A DNA stretch of 64,000 nt from Sinorhizobium sp. RAC02 (GCF_001713395.1 NZ_CP016450.1:4083869-4147868); one strand, 5' to 3'; positions 30,986 to 40,216 are shown, counted from the first letter of the stretch. Notes: generated from the letters alone by a model not told the origin. Program-made: numbers and translations.

Positions 30986-33325
30986 ATGGCGGATTTTGTA
31001 GCAGTCATTCGAAGGGCCGTTGATGGCCTCTCGGACAACAATGCCGAGATGCGGCAGAAGGTTTACGAGAAGGCCCGCGGCGCCGTCCGCAGGCAGCTCG
31101 AATCCATGAACCCGCGCCCTTCTGATGACCTCGTGAAGCGTCAGCTTGACAAGCTCGAAGCGGCGATCGGCGACGTCGAGGGCGAGCACGCCGAGGCACT
31201 TCCCGTCGAAGAGCCCGCGCCCGAACCCGTCGAGGATCTCGCAACCGAGCCTGTCGAAGAGGCCGTGCAGCCGGAGCCGGTGGTCGAAGAGACCGCCGCC
31301 GCCGCTGAGCCGGAAGCCGAGGTTGCCGACGTCGAGCCAGAGGCGGCGCCTACCGAAGCTGAACGGGAGGCCGAGCCTGCCGAAGCCGAGCCGGAACAGC
31401 ACGCCGAGCCTGTTGAGCAGCCCGTCGCCGAGCCGGTGGAATCCCAAGAGGATGCGCCGGCCGAGAGCGTCGTTGAAGACGAGCCCGTTGCCGAGGCGCC
31501 GGTTGAGGAAGCGCCAGCTGTCGAAGCCGATATCGAGCCCGAGCCACGCGAGCCTGTGGTTGAAGAGGCGGTAGCGGACGAGCCACAGCCGGTGGCTGCC
31601 GAGGCGCATGTCGAACCGTCCTGGCAGGTCGAGGCCGCCCCGGCGGATGACTATGTGCCGTCCTGGCAGGAGCCGGAGACCGCGACCGAAAACACGACGG
31701 GAGAGCCTCAGTCCGGTGCTGCCGTCGAGCCGGAAGCGCAGGTCTATCCGGTTCACGATGAACAGGTGCCGGATGCCGAGCCGGTCGCGGATGCCCGCAT
31801 GCCGTCGGCAGAGGCGCAGTGGAACTGGAACGAGGCGACGCCCGTCGTTGAGACGGCGGACACTCCTGCGCAACCTGTCGATACCGCAACCGATCCGCTT
31901 GCCTGGGACTGGCCGGACGAGAAGGCCGTGCAGCCTGCGGACACGGCGGAGAAAGCCGCTCCGGCACGGGATTGGGGCGACCTCGACGAACTTCTTGGCC
32001 AGAATGGGCCGAAGGCCGGTGCGGCGGTTGCGGGAACTGCCGCCATGGCAGAGGCCGGGCTCGCCGATGCGGCTGTCTCCCCGACGCCTACGGTCGAAAC
32101 GGCCCGCGCACCGCAGCGTTCGTTCCGGGCGGAGCCGCGCAAGTCGCGCATCAATTTTGCAGCCCTTGCGGCGCTGGTCGCGCTCATCGCCATCATTGGC
32201 GGCGCGGGTGCGGGGTATTGGTTCAACCGCGACATGGTGAACGGCTGGGTCAACGAGCGCATCGCGTCGTTCACGGCCCCGTCGACCGAGACGCCTGCGG
32301 AAACCACGCAGACCAACCAGACCGCAGAAGGCGGCCGCAACCTGCCGGCCGACACCACGCCGGCCGAAACGGCCCAGACCCCGACGGACGATGCCGCCGG
32401 CACGACGCCCACGACGACCGAGGTTGCTTCTACCTCGCAAAACAGCAGTGGCAAGTTCACGCAGCGCCTGTTGACCGACGGTTCCGAAGTCGACCAGGGC
32501 CCGGCGCCGGCCCTTGACGGCGCAACGCCGGAAGAAGGCAAGTCGGTCGCTGCCCAGTCGACGGAAACGGCAGATGCCGCTCAGGGCGGTGCATCTGCCA
32601 CTGGCGGCGCTACGACCACGGGCGGCGCTGCTGCGACCACAGGCGATGCGGCCACCACCCCGACCGGGACGGACGGCACCACGCAGACCCCGGCCGGTAC
32701 GGACACGGCGACGACGACGGACACCCAGACGCCGGCGACGACCGGCGAACAGCCCGCCGCCATCGGCGTTACGCAAAAGATGTTCCTTTATGAGGAACGC
32801 CTGGGCCAGACCGCGCCGACGGCGATCGAAGGCACGGTTGCCTGGTCGGTTGCCGAGGAATCGCCGGGTGGCGACGCCAAGGCAGAACCGGTGGTGCGCG
32901 CGCAGGTCAATGTGCCCTCCAAGGGCCTGACCGCGCTGATCACCTTCCGCCGCAATGGCGACCGCTCGTTGCCGGCAAGTCATCTGGTAGAGCTCGTCTT
33001 CTCGCTGCCGGAGAACTTTGAAGGTGGCGGCATCGAGAGCGTGCAGCGCGTGGCGATGAAGCGGACCGAGCAGGACCGCGGCGATGCGCTGATCGCGGTG
33101 CCGGCGAAGATCACCGACGACTTCCACATGATCGCGCTCAACGATTTCCCGGAAGCGATTGCCAAGAACACCGAGCTTCTGCGCACCCGCAACTGGATCG
33201 ACATTCCGATCACCTACCGCAACGGTCGCCGCGCGCTGATGACGCTCGACAAGGGGGCCGCCGGTGCGGAAGCCTTCGACACGGTTATGAAGGCCTGGAC
33301 GACCGCTGGCGCAGCCAACCCGTAA
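30986..33325 (+). CDS. Large acidic/proline-rich single-span membrane protein of unknown function
   Basis: 779 residues. A folded-looking start (ADFVAVIRRAVDGLSDNNAEMRQKVYEKARGAVRRQLE) leads into about 330 residues rich in E, P, A and V. One membrane segment lies near 390-412 (INFAALAALVALIAIIGGAGAGYW). A T/A/G-rich linker and a C-terminal domain of about 170 residues (TQKMFLYEERLGQTAPTAIEGTVAW to the end) follow. The charged segment is probably cytoplasmic and the C terminus periplasmic. I do not recognise a functional family. Repetitive composition makes long false antisense frames here. Confidence 0.85.
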   Translation: MADFVAVIRRAVDGLSDNNAEMRQKVYEKARGAVRRQLESMNPRPSDDLVKRQLDKLEAAIGDVEGEHAEALPVEEPAPEPVEDLATEPVEEAVQPEPVVEETAAAAEPEAEVADVEPEAAPTEAEREAEPAEAEPEQHAEPVEQPVAEPVESQEDAPAESVVEDEPVAEAPVEEAPAVEADIEPEPREPVVEEAVADEPQPVAAEAHVEPSWQVEAAPADDYVPSWQEPETATENTTGEPQSGAAVEPEAQVYPVHDEQVPDAEPVADARMPSAEAQWNWNEATPVVETADTPAQPVDTATDPLAWDWPDEKAVQPADTAEKAAPARDWGDLDELLGQNGPKAGAAVAGTAAMAEAGLADAAVSPTPTVETARAPQRSFRAEPRKSRINFAALAALVALIAIIGGAGAGYWFNRDMVNGWVNERIASFTAPSTETPAETTQTNQTAEGGRNLPADTTPAETAQTPTDDAAGTTPTTTEVASTSQNSSGKFTQRLLTDGSEVDQGPAPALDGATPEEGKSVAAQSTETADAAQGGASATGGATTTGGAAATTGDAATTPTGTDGTTQTPAGTDTATTTDTQTPATTGEQPAAIGVTQKMFLYEERLGQTAPTAIEGTVAWSVAEESPGGDAKAEPVVRAQVNVPSKGLTALITFRRNGDRSLPASHLVELVFSLPENFEGGGIESVQRVAMKRTEQDRGDALIAVPAKITDDFHMIALNDFPEAIAKNTELLRTRNWIDIPITYRNGRRALMTLDKGAAGAEAFDTVMKAWTTAGAANP

Positions 33326-33345
33326 GGTTTGCCATCCATCAAAAG

Positions 33346-33377
33346 AAAAGGCCCGGCAGCGATGCCGGGCCTTTTTG
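33346..33377. terminator. Bidirectional terminator between the membrane protein gene and rpoH
   Basis: GGCCCGGCA and TGCCGGGCC arms with a 3-4 base loop, flanked by AAAA on the left and TTTTTG on the right. It lies between two converging genes, so it probably serves both. Confidence 0.9.
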
Positions 33378-33400
33378 TTTCTGTACTACGCGGGGCGCGA

Positions 33401-34306
33401 TCAGGCGTCTTCGATCACGCGGACAGCGCGGGCCTGTTCGGCCGCATATTTCTGCACGGCCTCCTGCACCTTCTCGAAGGCGCGAACCTCGATCTGGCGC
33501 ACACGCTCGCGGCTGATGTCGAACTCGGTGGAGAGTTCTTCCAGCGTTACCGGATCTTCGGCAAGGCGACGGGCCTCGAAGATGCGGCGTTCGCGGTCGT
33601 TCAGCACACCCATGGCACGGGCGAGCATCGCGCGGCGCGTGTCCAGTTCGTCCTGCTCGATCAGCGTCTGTTCCTGGCTGTCGTGATTGTCGACAAGCCA
33701 ATCCTGCCACTGGCCGGATTCGCCTTCGCCGGTTTTGATCGGCGCGTTGAGCGAGGCGTCGCCGGTGAGGCGGCGGTTCATCGAGACGACTTCGTCTTCG
33801 GAAACCTTGAGCTTGGTCGCGATCTCCTTGACCTGGTCCGGACGAAGGTCGCCGTCGTCGATAGCCTGGATCTTGTTCTTCATGCGGCGCAGGTTGAAGA
33901 ACAGGCGCTTCTGATTGGCAGTCGTGCCCATCTTCACCAGCGACCACGAGCGCAGGATATATTCCTGGATCGAGGCCTTGATCCACCACATGGCATAGGT
34001 CGCAAGGCGGAAGCCGCGCTCCGGGTCGAACTTCTTGACGGCCTGCATCAGGCCGACATTGCCCTCGGATACGACTTCGCCGATAGGCAGGCCGTAGCCG
34101 CGATAGCCCATGGCGATCTTGGCCACGAGGCGCAGATGGCTCGTGACGAGTTCGTGCGCGGCGGTGCGATCGCCGTGCTCCTGATAACGCTTGGCGAGCA
34201 TGTATTCCTGCTGCGGCTCAAGCATTGGAAACTTGCGGATTTCATCGAGATAGCGGTTGAGACCACCTTCTCCGGCCGTAATCGACGGCAGCGTATTGCG
34301 GGCCAT
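33401..34306 (-). CDS. rpoH: Heat-shock sigma factor RpoH (sigma-32)
   Basis: 301 residues. Region 2 (LVTSHLRLVAKIAMGYRGYGLPIGEVVSEGNVGLMQAV), the promoter-melting FRLATYAMWWIKASIQEYI and the region 4 helix-turn-helix (TLEELSTEFDISRERVRQIEVRA) are all present. The diagnostic RpoH box QKRLFFNLR is at 132-140 and separates it from RpoD. Rhizobia often carry two or more rpoH copies; the sequence does not say which this is. FtsH, encoded at 12.9 kb, is its known degrading protease. Confidence 0.96.
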   Translation of the reverse strand: MARNTLPSITAGEGGLNRYLDEIRKFPMLEPQQEYMLAKRYQEHGDRTAAHELVTSHLRLVAKIAMGYRGYGLPIGEVVSEGNVGLMQAVKKFDPERGFRLATYAMWWIKASIQEYILRSWSLVKMGTTANQKRLFFNLRRMKNKIQAIDDGDLRPDQVKEIATKLKVSEDEVVSMNRRLTGDASLNAPIKTGEGESGQWQDWLVDNHDSQEQTLIEQDELDTRRAMLARAMGVLNDRERRIFEARRLAEDPVTLEELSTEFDISRERVRQIEVRAFEKVQEAVQKYAAEQARAVRVIEDA

Positions 34307-34558
34307 TCAGCACCCCTTTCTAAGACGGCTTCCATTCGGCAAGCCTTGGTACGGAGCCTGATCCTGAAAACCGGATCCCCGTCAGCAACCATGCTCCCCG
34401 TGGGACATGGCGACCCCACGATCATACAGATAGGTATGGCGAAACAATGGTTCAAGCCACCGCAGGCTTCACGGCTGCGTGAAGGCGGGAAGGGCGAATT
34501 GATTTTGCGACACATCGCTAAAATAAGGCCTGATGCCCGAAAATCAAGGGTTGGCGGC

Positions 34559-35587
34559 CTATTCGACTGCGCGAAGTGCCTCGATCAGCCGCTCCAGATC
34601 CTCCGGCGGCGGGGCCTCGAAATGCATGGTCTCGCCGGTTGCCGGATGTTCGAATTGCAGCAGGAAGGCGTGTAGCGCCTGCCGGTGGAAGCCGTTGACC
34701 ACGTCCCGCGCCGCATCCGGCAGACGGTTCGCCTTGGTCTTGAACGCGGCGCCATATTCCGGGTCGCCGATCAGCGGATGGCCGATATGGGCCATGTGCA
34801 CGCGGATCTGGTGCGTGCGGCCGGTTTCGAGGCGGCATTCGATGAGGGAGGCGAGGCTGGTGGCGTCGGGGGTCTCGGCATAACGCTCTATCACTTCGTA
34901 ATGGGTGATCGCCTCGCGCGCGTCGTCAGTGTTTTCGCGCTTCACGGCGCGCTTCGTGCGGTCTGCTGCGCGGCCAAGCGGCGCGTCGACCGTGCCCTTC
35001 AACTTGCCTGGGCGCCCCCAGACGACGGCCTGGTAGGCGCGCTCCAGCGGGCCGGTGCGGCCATGGTCGGCGAACTGGTCGGAGAGGTGGCGATGTGCGA
35101 TGTCGTTCTTGGCGACGACCATCACGCCGCTGGTCTCCTTGTCGAGGCGGTGCACGATGCCGGGGCGGCGCACGCCGCCGATGCCCGACAGGCTCTCGCC
35201 GCAATGATGGATGAGCGCGTTGACCAGCGTGCCGGTCCAGTTGCCCGCACCGGGATGCACGACGAGGCCGGCCGGCTTGCACAGCACGATCAGGTCGTCA
35301 TCCTCATAGAGCACGTCGAGCGGGATATCCTCGCCCTTCGGCTCCGGATCGCGAGGCTCCGGCAGGGCGATCTCGACGGTGTCGCCAGGATGAATCTTGC
35401 GCTTCGGCTCGGCGATGGCGGCACCATTGACAAGAACGGCGCCTTCCTCGATCAGCGCCTTGATGCGGCTGCGTGAAAAATCGCCGGCAAGCGTGGCCGC
35501 CAGCCAGGCGTCGATCCGCCCTTCGGCGTCTTCCGGCACCGTCAGGACTTTTCTTGTGGCCTCGGCTTCTTTAAAGGGGTCGGTCAT
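34559..35587 (-). CDS. rluD: RluA-family 23S rRNA pseudouridine synthase (RluD-like)
   Basis: 342 residues. An N-terminal S4 RNA-binding domain (FSRSRIKALIEEGAVLVNG) precedes the synthase domain, whose catalytic aspartate is D149 in HRLDKETSGVMVV. LIECRLETGRTHQIRVHMAHIGHPLIGDPEYG is the family's conserved C-terminal block. RluD-type enzymes modify U1911/1915/1917 of 23S rRNA helix 69; rhizobial members often lack experimental proof. It lies 252 bases before rpoH on the same strand. Confidence 0.88.
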   Translation of the reverse strand: MTDPFKEAEATRKVLTVPEDAEGRIDAWLAATLAGDFSRSRIKALIEEGAVLVNGAAIAEPKRKIHPGDTVEIALPEPRDPEPKGEDIPLDVLYEDDDLIVLCKPAGLVVHPGAGNWTGTLVNALIHHCGESLSGIGGVRRPGIVHRLDKETSGVMVVAKNDIAHRHLSDQFADHGRTGPLERAYQAVVWGRPGKLKGTVDAPLGRAADRTKRAVKRENTDDAREAITHYEVIERYAETPDATSLASLIECRLETGRTHQIRVHMAHIGHPLIGDPEYGAAFKTKANRLPDAARDVVNGFHRQALHAFLLQFEHPATGETMHFEAPPPEDLERLIEALRAVE

Positions 35588-35623
35588 CGTTCACTTATAC
35601 TCATTGCCGGAAGGGCGCCTGCC

Positions 35624-36010
35624 ATGTCCAATATCGAAAACGACGATCAGGAAGACAAGCCGCTCGACCCGGTGATGGAAAATGTTCGTCGCAAGATGAT
35701 GCGCCTGCAACTCGTCTCGGGCGGCATCATGCTTTTGATGTTCATGGCGGTGCTTGCGGCCATTGTCTATAAGATCAACACGCGCGATGGCAAGCCGCAA
35801 GCCGCAACTGCGTCCGGTACGCTCGTTCCGAGCGATGCACCCGTCAAGGTGACGGCGACGCTGCCGGACGGGTTTGCCGTTTCCGCCGTCTCGCAATCGG
35901 ACGGGCAGATCCTGTTCTACGGCGTGACTGCCGCTGGCGCACGCAAGGCTCTCCTCTTCGACATCGCTGCCGGCCGCATCGTCGCCGAGATCGACGTCGC
36001 GGGCAACTGA
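35624..36010 (+). CDS. Small single-span membrane protein, possibly DUF6476
   Basis: 128 residues. A charged start (ENDDQEDKPLDPVMENVRRKMMRLQ), one membrane helix near 29-49 (LVSGGIMLLMFMAVLAAIVYK) and a periplasmic beta-rich tail (LPDGFAVSAVSQSDGQILFYGV). Alphaproteobacterial proteins of this layout are grouped as DUF6476; the match is from memory of the pattern. It is divergent from rluD and lies 6 bases before a methyltransferase gene, so the two probably share a message. Confidence 0.75.
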   Translation: MSNIENDDQEDKPLDPVMENVRRKMMRLQLVSGGIMLLMFMAVLAAIVYKINTRDGKPQAATASGTLVPSDAPVKVTATLPDGFAVSAVSQSDGQILFYGVTAAGARKALLFDIAAGRIVAEIDVAGN

Positions 36011-36016
36011 TCGGGC

Positions 36017-36847
36017 ATGGCGGCGCAACCCGTCCGTATCGATGATCCAGCCGACCCGCGCATTGCGGGTTTTATATCGATCCGCGAACGCGACCTCACC
36101 GGTCGCGACGGCCTGTTCATCGCCGAGGGTACGGTGGTGCTGCGCATGCTCGGCGCGGCGCCGGCACGGGATAATGGTTTTGCCGCCGAGGCCTTCCTGC
36201 TTCTCGAAAACCGGCTGGCCGGCATTGCGGACGTACTGGCGACCTTTCCGCCGACCGTGCCGGTCTATGTGGCCTCGGCGGCAGTCTTCGATGCCGTCGC
36301 CGGTTTCAACATGCACCGTGGCGTGCTGGCGCTCGGCCGGAAGCCTGCGGCACAGAGGGGAGAGTCACTCCTCGAGCGCCTACCGGAAACGAGCCTCGTC
36401 CTTGCCGGCTGTGGCCTGTCCAACCATGACAATGTCGGGTCGATCTTCCGCAATGCCGCTGCCTTTGGCGCCGATGCGGTTTTTCTCGACGAGATGTCCT
36501 GCGATCCGCTCTACCGCAAGGCTATCCGCGTGTCTGTCGGCTCTGTGCTGACGGTGCCGTTTTCACGCGGCCTTGATGCGCAAAGCATGCTGCGCGGGCT
36601 GGCGGAGGCGGGCTTTGAAATCTGGGGGCTTTCGCCGCGTGGTGAGGTCGCCGTGGCGGAAATCCCCGCGGCCCGGCGCATTGCGCTTGTGCTCGGCACG
36701 GAAGGCGAGGGGCTTGCCGAAAGCATCCTTTCCTCCTTCCGCACGGCGCGCATTCCACAGCGGCCCGGGCTCGACAGCCTCAATGTCGCGACGGCGAGCG
36801 GGATCGCGCTGTATCAGATCGCTCTCGCTATGGGCCGTGTCGGATAG
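36017..36847 (+). CDS. SpoU/TrmH-family RNA methyltransferase
   Basis: 276 residues. An N-terminal substrate-binding domain (RIAGFISIRERDLTGRDGLFIAEG) precedes a C-terminal SPOUT trefoil knot with motif 1 (SNHDNVGSIFRNAAAFGADAVFLDE), motif 2 (IALVLGTEGEGLAESIL) and motif 3 (LNVATASGIALYQIA). It transfers methyl from SAM to a ribose 2'-OH of rRNA or tRNA; the target is not known. It follows the DUF6476-like gene and converges with the coiled-coil protein gene. Confidence 0.9.
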   Translation: MAAQPVRIDDPADPRIAGFISIRERDLTGRDGLFIAEGTVVLRMLGAAPARDNGFAAEAFLLLENRLAGIADVLATFPPTVPVYVASAAVFDAVAGFNMHRGVLALGRKPAAQRGESLLERLPETSLVLAGCGLSNHDNVGSIFRNAAAFGADAVFLDEMSCDPLYRKAIRVSVGSVLTVPFSRGLDAQSMLRGLAEAGFEIWGLSPRGEVAVAEIPAARRIALVLGTEGEGLAESILSSFRTARIPQRPGLDSLNVATASGIALYQIALAMGRVG

Positions 36848-36854
36848 AGTGAAC

Positions 36855-38003
36855 TCAGCTCTCGTCTTGCCCGATCTGCGCGCGGACGCGCTGGGCAAGG
36901 TTTTTTTCGTCGCCGTCAAGAGCAGGGTCGATCGAGGCGATGAGGTCGTGGACCGGTGAGCCAGCGCCCTCTCGAGCAGCGGTGAGCACGATCATCTTGC
37001 TGGCAAGATCGGCCATTTCTTCGCGCAATGCGGCATCGTTTTCGCCGGTCTTTGCGGCCATCAGCCGTTCGGAAAGCGCCGTGCCTTGATCGCGCACATG
37101 CTCTTCCAGCGCGACGATATCGATGGGCGGTGGTGTCACCTTGTCGGAGCGGCGCTGGGAGAGACGGCTTGTCACCGTGGCGCGGGCGGTCCCGACCGAA
37201 CGGACGGACTTCGCCGCTTCCTTGTTTTCCACTGTCAATGTCTTCACCTTGTCGCGCAGGCGGTTGACCTCCGCGATGCGCCTCTCGATAGCATTGTCCT
37301 TGTCGGCACTTCCGGCGAGTTCCCGCGTCAGCCGGGTTTCCATCTGACGCACGCGGGCCTCCTCCTGGGCAAGCCGAACTTCCAGCGCTTTCGCATTCTG
37401 GCTCGTCGACTTCAAGTCCTCACGCAACTTGTCACGCTCGTCCTTGAGATTGCCGATCCGGCTCTTCAGGTTTTCCATCGCCGTATCGCGGGTGGCGAGG
37501 TCGATCTTCATGTCGTCGATATCGGCGCGCAGGTGTTCGATGCTGGAGTTCAGCTTGTCGACTTCGGCCGAGCGGCCCCTGGCCTCCCGGTCGGCGGTTG
37601 TGAGAGCGACCTTGAGCTGCTCGCTCTTCAGCTCCTCGCGCCGGAGGGCAGAGCGCATGTCGCCGGCCTCGATGTTCATGTCGGCGAGTTGGGCGTGCAG
37701 TTCGGCGTTTTCCGTGCCGATCGCGGCGGCCTGGGCGAGCAGCTTCTCGTTCCTCACCATTTCCAGCGTGTGTTTTTCCCGCTCGCGGCGCACGCTCTGG
37801 GAGAGCCGGGCATTTTCGGTCGCAAAGGCCGCGCGCGCCATATCCTTCTGGGCGCGCACTTCCTGCGGGCTCAGCGGCATGGTGGCCTTCATGCGGGCTT
37901 CGGTGAATTTGACGATGCGCTTCTGGATTGCCGGAGCAACGAGCAAACCGGTCAGTGTGGCGGCGAGAAAGCCGAGCGCGAAGAGAAGGGCGTACTCGAT
38001 CAC
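36855..38003 (-). CDS. Membrane-anchored coiled-coil protein of unknown function
   Basis: 382 residues. One N-terminal membrane segment (MIEYALLFALGFLAATLTGLLVA, residues 1-24) is followed by about 300 residues of nearly continuous heptad pattern (AQAAAIGTENAELHAQLADMN, IEHLRADIDDMKIDLATRDTA) and a short C-terminal domain. The layout resembles RmuC-like or cell-envelope scaffold proteins, but no nuclease motif is seen. Similar proteins occur in other rhizobia. The gene starts 709 bases from eipA. Confidence 0.8.
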   Translation of the reverse strand: MIEYALLFALGFLAATLTGLLVAPAIQKRIVKFTEARMKATMPLSPQEVRAQKDMARAAFATENARLSQSVRREREKHTLEMVRNEKLLAQAAAIGTENAELHAQLADMNIEAGDMRSALRREELKSEQLKVALTTADREARGRSAEVDKLNSSIEHLRADIDDMKIDLATRDTAMENLKSRIGNLKDERDKLREDLKSTSQNAKALEVRLAQEEARVRQMETRLTRELAGSADKDNAIERRIAEVNRLRDKVKTLTVENKEAAKSVRSVGTARATVTSRLSQRRSDKVTPPPIDIVALEEHVRDQGTALSERLMAAKTGENDAALREEMADLASKMIVLTAAREGAGSPVHDLIASIDPALDGDEKNLAQRVRAQIGQDES

Positions 38004-38130
38004 GGGTCACTCGTTCCAAAACGGGTCTCGGACGAGAACACTATAGCGGCTCGTCCGAACTTGCACAGGGGTTGTCTCTGCGAAATACACTCTCGGTTAA
38101 CCTGACGGACGAGAGTGCCTTTTCATTCGC

Positions 38131-38712
38131 TCAGAAGGGGTTCCAGGTCGGCTGGCGCGTCAGCTTCAGGTAGCCGGCATTGATGCCGAGGCGCGCGCCG
38201 ACGCCAGTGCGGATCGGCACGAGCACGACGTCGCGGTTGACGTTGACCTGCATGCCGACGCCGGCGACCAAATAGGCCGAGCCGGAAACGCCGCCGTACC
38301 GCTCATAGAGTGCGTTGACGTCGGGCAGGTTGTAGACGAGCATCATCGTGCGGCTGCCCTGGCCACCCCAGTCGAGGCCGAGCGACGGCCCCTGCCAGAA
38401 CACCGAGTGCTGGCCGGCATTCTTGGTGTTCAGCGTGCCTTCGCCATAAGTGAGCCCCGCGACGAAAGCGCCGGAACCTTCCTGGCCAAGGATATAGCCG
38501 TTCGGCAGGCCGTAGGATTCGAAGGCGCGTTCCACCACCTTTGCCAGGCCGCCGGAGGTCGAGCCGAAGAATCCGTGACCGGCGTCGACGATTTCCTGCA
38601 TGGAATATTGGTTGCTTCCCTGCTGCGCCTGAGCCGGCAAAGCGAGGAGTAGCGCCAAGAATGTTGCTGTTACGATCCTGAGCACCATCGTGACCAGATT
38701 TGAAATAGCCAT
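38131..38712 (-). CDS. eipA: DUF1134 envelope integrity protein EipA
   Basis: 193 residues from the ATG at 38712. A signal peptide (VLRIVTATFLALLLALPAQAQ) is followed by the DUF1134 domain (YSMQEIVDAGHGFFGSTSGGLAKVVERAF, then GPSLGLDWGGQGSRTMMLVYNL). Brucella EipA is a periplasmic eight-stranded barrel needed for envelope stress resistance and is directly activated by CtrA. A CtrA-like site lies 61-75 bases upstream here. An alternative ATG at 38757 would destroy the signal peptide start. Confidence 0.88.
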   Translation of the reverse strand: MAISNLVTMVLRIVTATFLALLLALPAQAQQGSNQYSMQEIVDAGHGFFGSTSGGLAKVVERAFESYGLPNGYILGQEGSGAFVAGLTYGEGTLNTKNAGQHSVFWQGPSLGLDWGGQGSRTMMLVYNLPDVNALYERYGGVSGSAYLVAGVGMQVNVNRDVVLVPIRTGVGARLGINAGYLKLTRQPTWNPF

Positions 38713-38772
38713 GTCCCGTTCGCCTTCCTTCATGTATCGGCCCCGTTCATGTAGCAATTTGATCTGATCGTC

Positions 38773-38787
38773 TTAACAATCGGTTTA
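38773..38787 (-). promoter_or_regulatory. CtrA-like site between eipA and chpT
   Basis: On the plus strand TTAA (38773-38776), seven bases, then TTTA (38784-38787); on the minus strand TAAA-N7-TTAAG. It matches the CtrA consensus except for one base and sits 61-75 bases upstream of the eipA start, where an activator site is expected. It could also affect the divergent chpT gene. Confidence 0.5.
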
Positions 38788-38929
38788 CCAAATGTGGTGT
38801 CATTATGGCTGTCTTTCAATCGGGCACGCCTCGCGCAATTCTGACGTGCTATGCGTCGCGGAGACTGCCGCGAATGTGCCCTTGTCAAGCCGGCTGCGTT
38901 GAACAAACACGTGGACCTGGGAGAAATTT

Positions 38930-39583
38930 ATGGCGAAAAATCTGAATCTTACGCTTGCCGGTCCCGATCTGGCAGCGCTTCTGTGCAGCCGCGTCTGCCA
39001 CGATGTCATCTCGCCCGTCGGTGCGATCAACAATGGTCTCGAGCTGCTCGACGAGGGTGGCGCCGATTCCGAGGCGATGGACCTCATCCGCACCAGCGCG
39101 TTGAATGCTTCCGTCCGTCTGAAGTTCGCACGCCTGGCTTTTGGCGCATCCGGCTCCGTCGGCGCGTCGATCGATACGGGTGAGGCGGAGAAGGCCGCGC
39201 GCGACTTCGCGGCAGCCGAAAAGAAGACGGAAATCACCTGGTCGGGTCCGCGCGCCATCGTCGCGAAGAACCGGGTCAAGCTGTTGCTCAACCTGTTTCT
39301 CGTCGCCTACGGCGCCATTCCGCGCGGCGGCTCGATCGACGTCACGCTTGAAAACCCGGAATTCGATGCTGTCTTCAAGCTTACCGCAAAGGGCCGCATG
39401 CTGCGCGTGCCGCCCAAATTCGCGGAAATCCTCTCCGGCACACCGGAAGAGTCTGTCGATGCCCATTCGATTCAGCCGTATTACACGGTGCTGCTCGCCG
39501 ATGAGGCTGGCATGGAGCTCGACGTGACGGCGAGCCCCGAGGAAATCGTCTTCTCGGCCCGGATGGCTCCAGCGGCGGAGTAA
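38930..39583 (+). CDS. chpT: Histidine phosphotransferase ChpT
   Basis: 217 residues. The phosphoacceptor helix holds H24 in SRVCHDVISPVGAINNGLELL, and a degenerate GHKL-like C-terminal domain follows. ChpT receives phosphate from the hybrid kinase CckA and passes it to CtrA and CpdR; ctrA lies about 1.3 kb downstream on the opposite strand. A GGGAGAA ribosome-binding site lies before the ATG. Confidence 0.92.
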   Translation: MAKNLNLTLAGPDLAALLCSRVCHDVISPVGAINNGLELLDEGGADSEAMDLIRTSALNASVRLKFARLAFGASGSVGASIDTGEAEKAARDFAAAEKKTEITWSGPRAIVAKNRVKLLLNLFLVAYGAIPRGGSIDVTLENPEFDAVFKLTAKGRMLRVPPKFAEILSGTPEESVDAHSIQPYYTVLLADEAGMELDVTASPEEIVFSARMAPAAE

Positions 39584-39702
39584 GGCAAGAGCGGCCAAGG
39601 TATCGTTAACCATGGCCGCTAACGTTTTGTTTGCCAGCCGTCGATAGAGTTGCAAGCTGTATCGTTCCCGCGCATCACGAGCGGGAGAGCTAGGAGCAGC
39701 GA

Positions 39703-40065
39703 ATGCAGCGGTTGATGATCGCCGATGGTTCCGACGTCGTCCGGAAGGTCGGCAAGCGTATTCTCTCCGGCTTCAATTTCCTCGTGCTGGAAGCCTCGAG
39801 CTCGCTCGAAGCGCTGGTTCGCTGCGAGGCGGAGCTGCCCAACATTCTCATCGTCGATTCCACCATGGACGGCGCGCTGGAGCTGATCGGCAATATCCGC
39901 AACCTGCCGCAGGGCAAGTCGGTGCGCATCTACTACTGCGTGGTCGAGGCGGACCTGAAGAAGATGATGATGGGCAAGCGCGCCGGTGCGGACGATTTCC
40001 TGCTGAAGCCGTTCGACCGCAAGATCCTGACCCAGGTGTTCAGCAGTCTTTCGATCGCGGCCTGA
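39703..40065 (+). CDS. Stand-alone response-regulator receiver protein
   Basis: 120 residues, a single receiver domain with phosphoacceptor D52 (NILIVDSTMDG) and the conserved lysine near 103 (FLLKPFD). The usual acidic pair near the N terminus is reduced (IADGSD: D8 followed by G), which may change Mg binding. It lies between chpT and ctrA, so a role in the same phosphorelay or in motility is plausible. It does not look like CpdR. A hairpin terminator follows. Confidence 0.85.
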   Translation: MQRLMIADGSDVVRKVGKRILSGFNFLVLEASSSLEALVRCEAELPNILIVDSTMDGALELIGNIRNLPQGKSVRIYYCVVEADLKKMMMGKRAGADDFLLKPFDRKILTQVFSSLSIAA

Positions 40066-40095
40066 ACGCGCTCCCTATACGTAGCCACCCAACCG

Positions 40096-40127
40096 ACGCG
40101 GCAGTTCGAAAGAACTGGCCGCGTTTT
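40096..40127 (+). terminator. Intrinsic terminator after the receiver gene
   Basis: ACGCGGCAGTTC and GAACTGGCCGCGT pair with one bulge around a GAAA-type loop, followed by TTTTT. Confidence 0.85.
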
Positions 40128-40161
40128 TGTTTGCCCTCTTGCCGCATTCCCGCAGGCAAAG

Positions 40162-40190
40162 AAAAACCCGCCTGCAGAGCGGCGGGTTTG
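40162..40190 (-). terminator. Intrinsic terminator after ctrA
   Basis: Read on the minus strand: AAACCCGCC, a short loop, GGCGGGTTT, then TTCTTTG. It lies 27 bases after the ctrA stop. Together with the previous element it separates two converging genes. Confidence 0.8.
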
Positions 40191-40216
40191 AATTTCTTGA
40201 GCGGAGAGGGGGCCTA

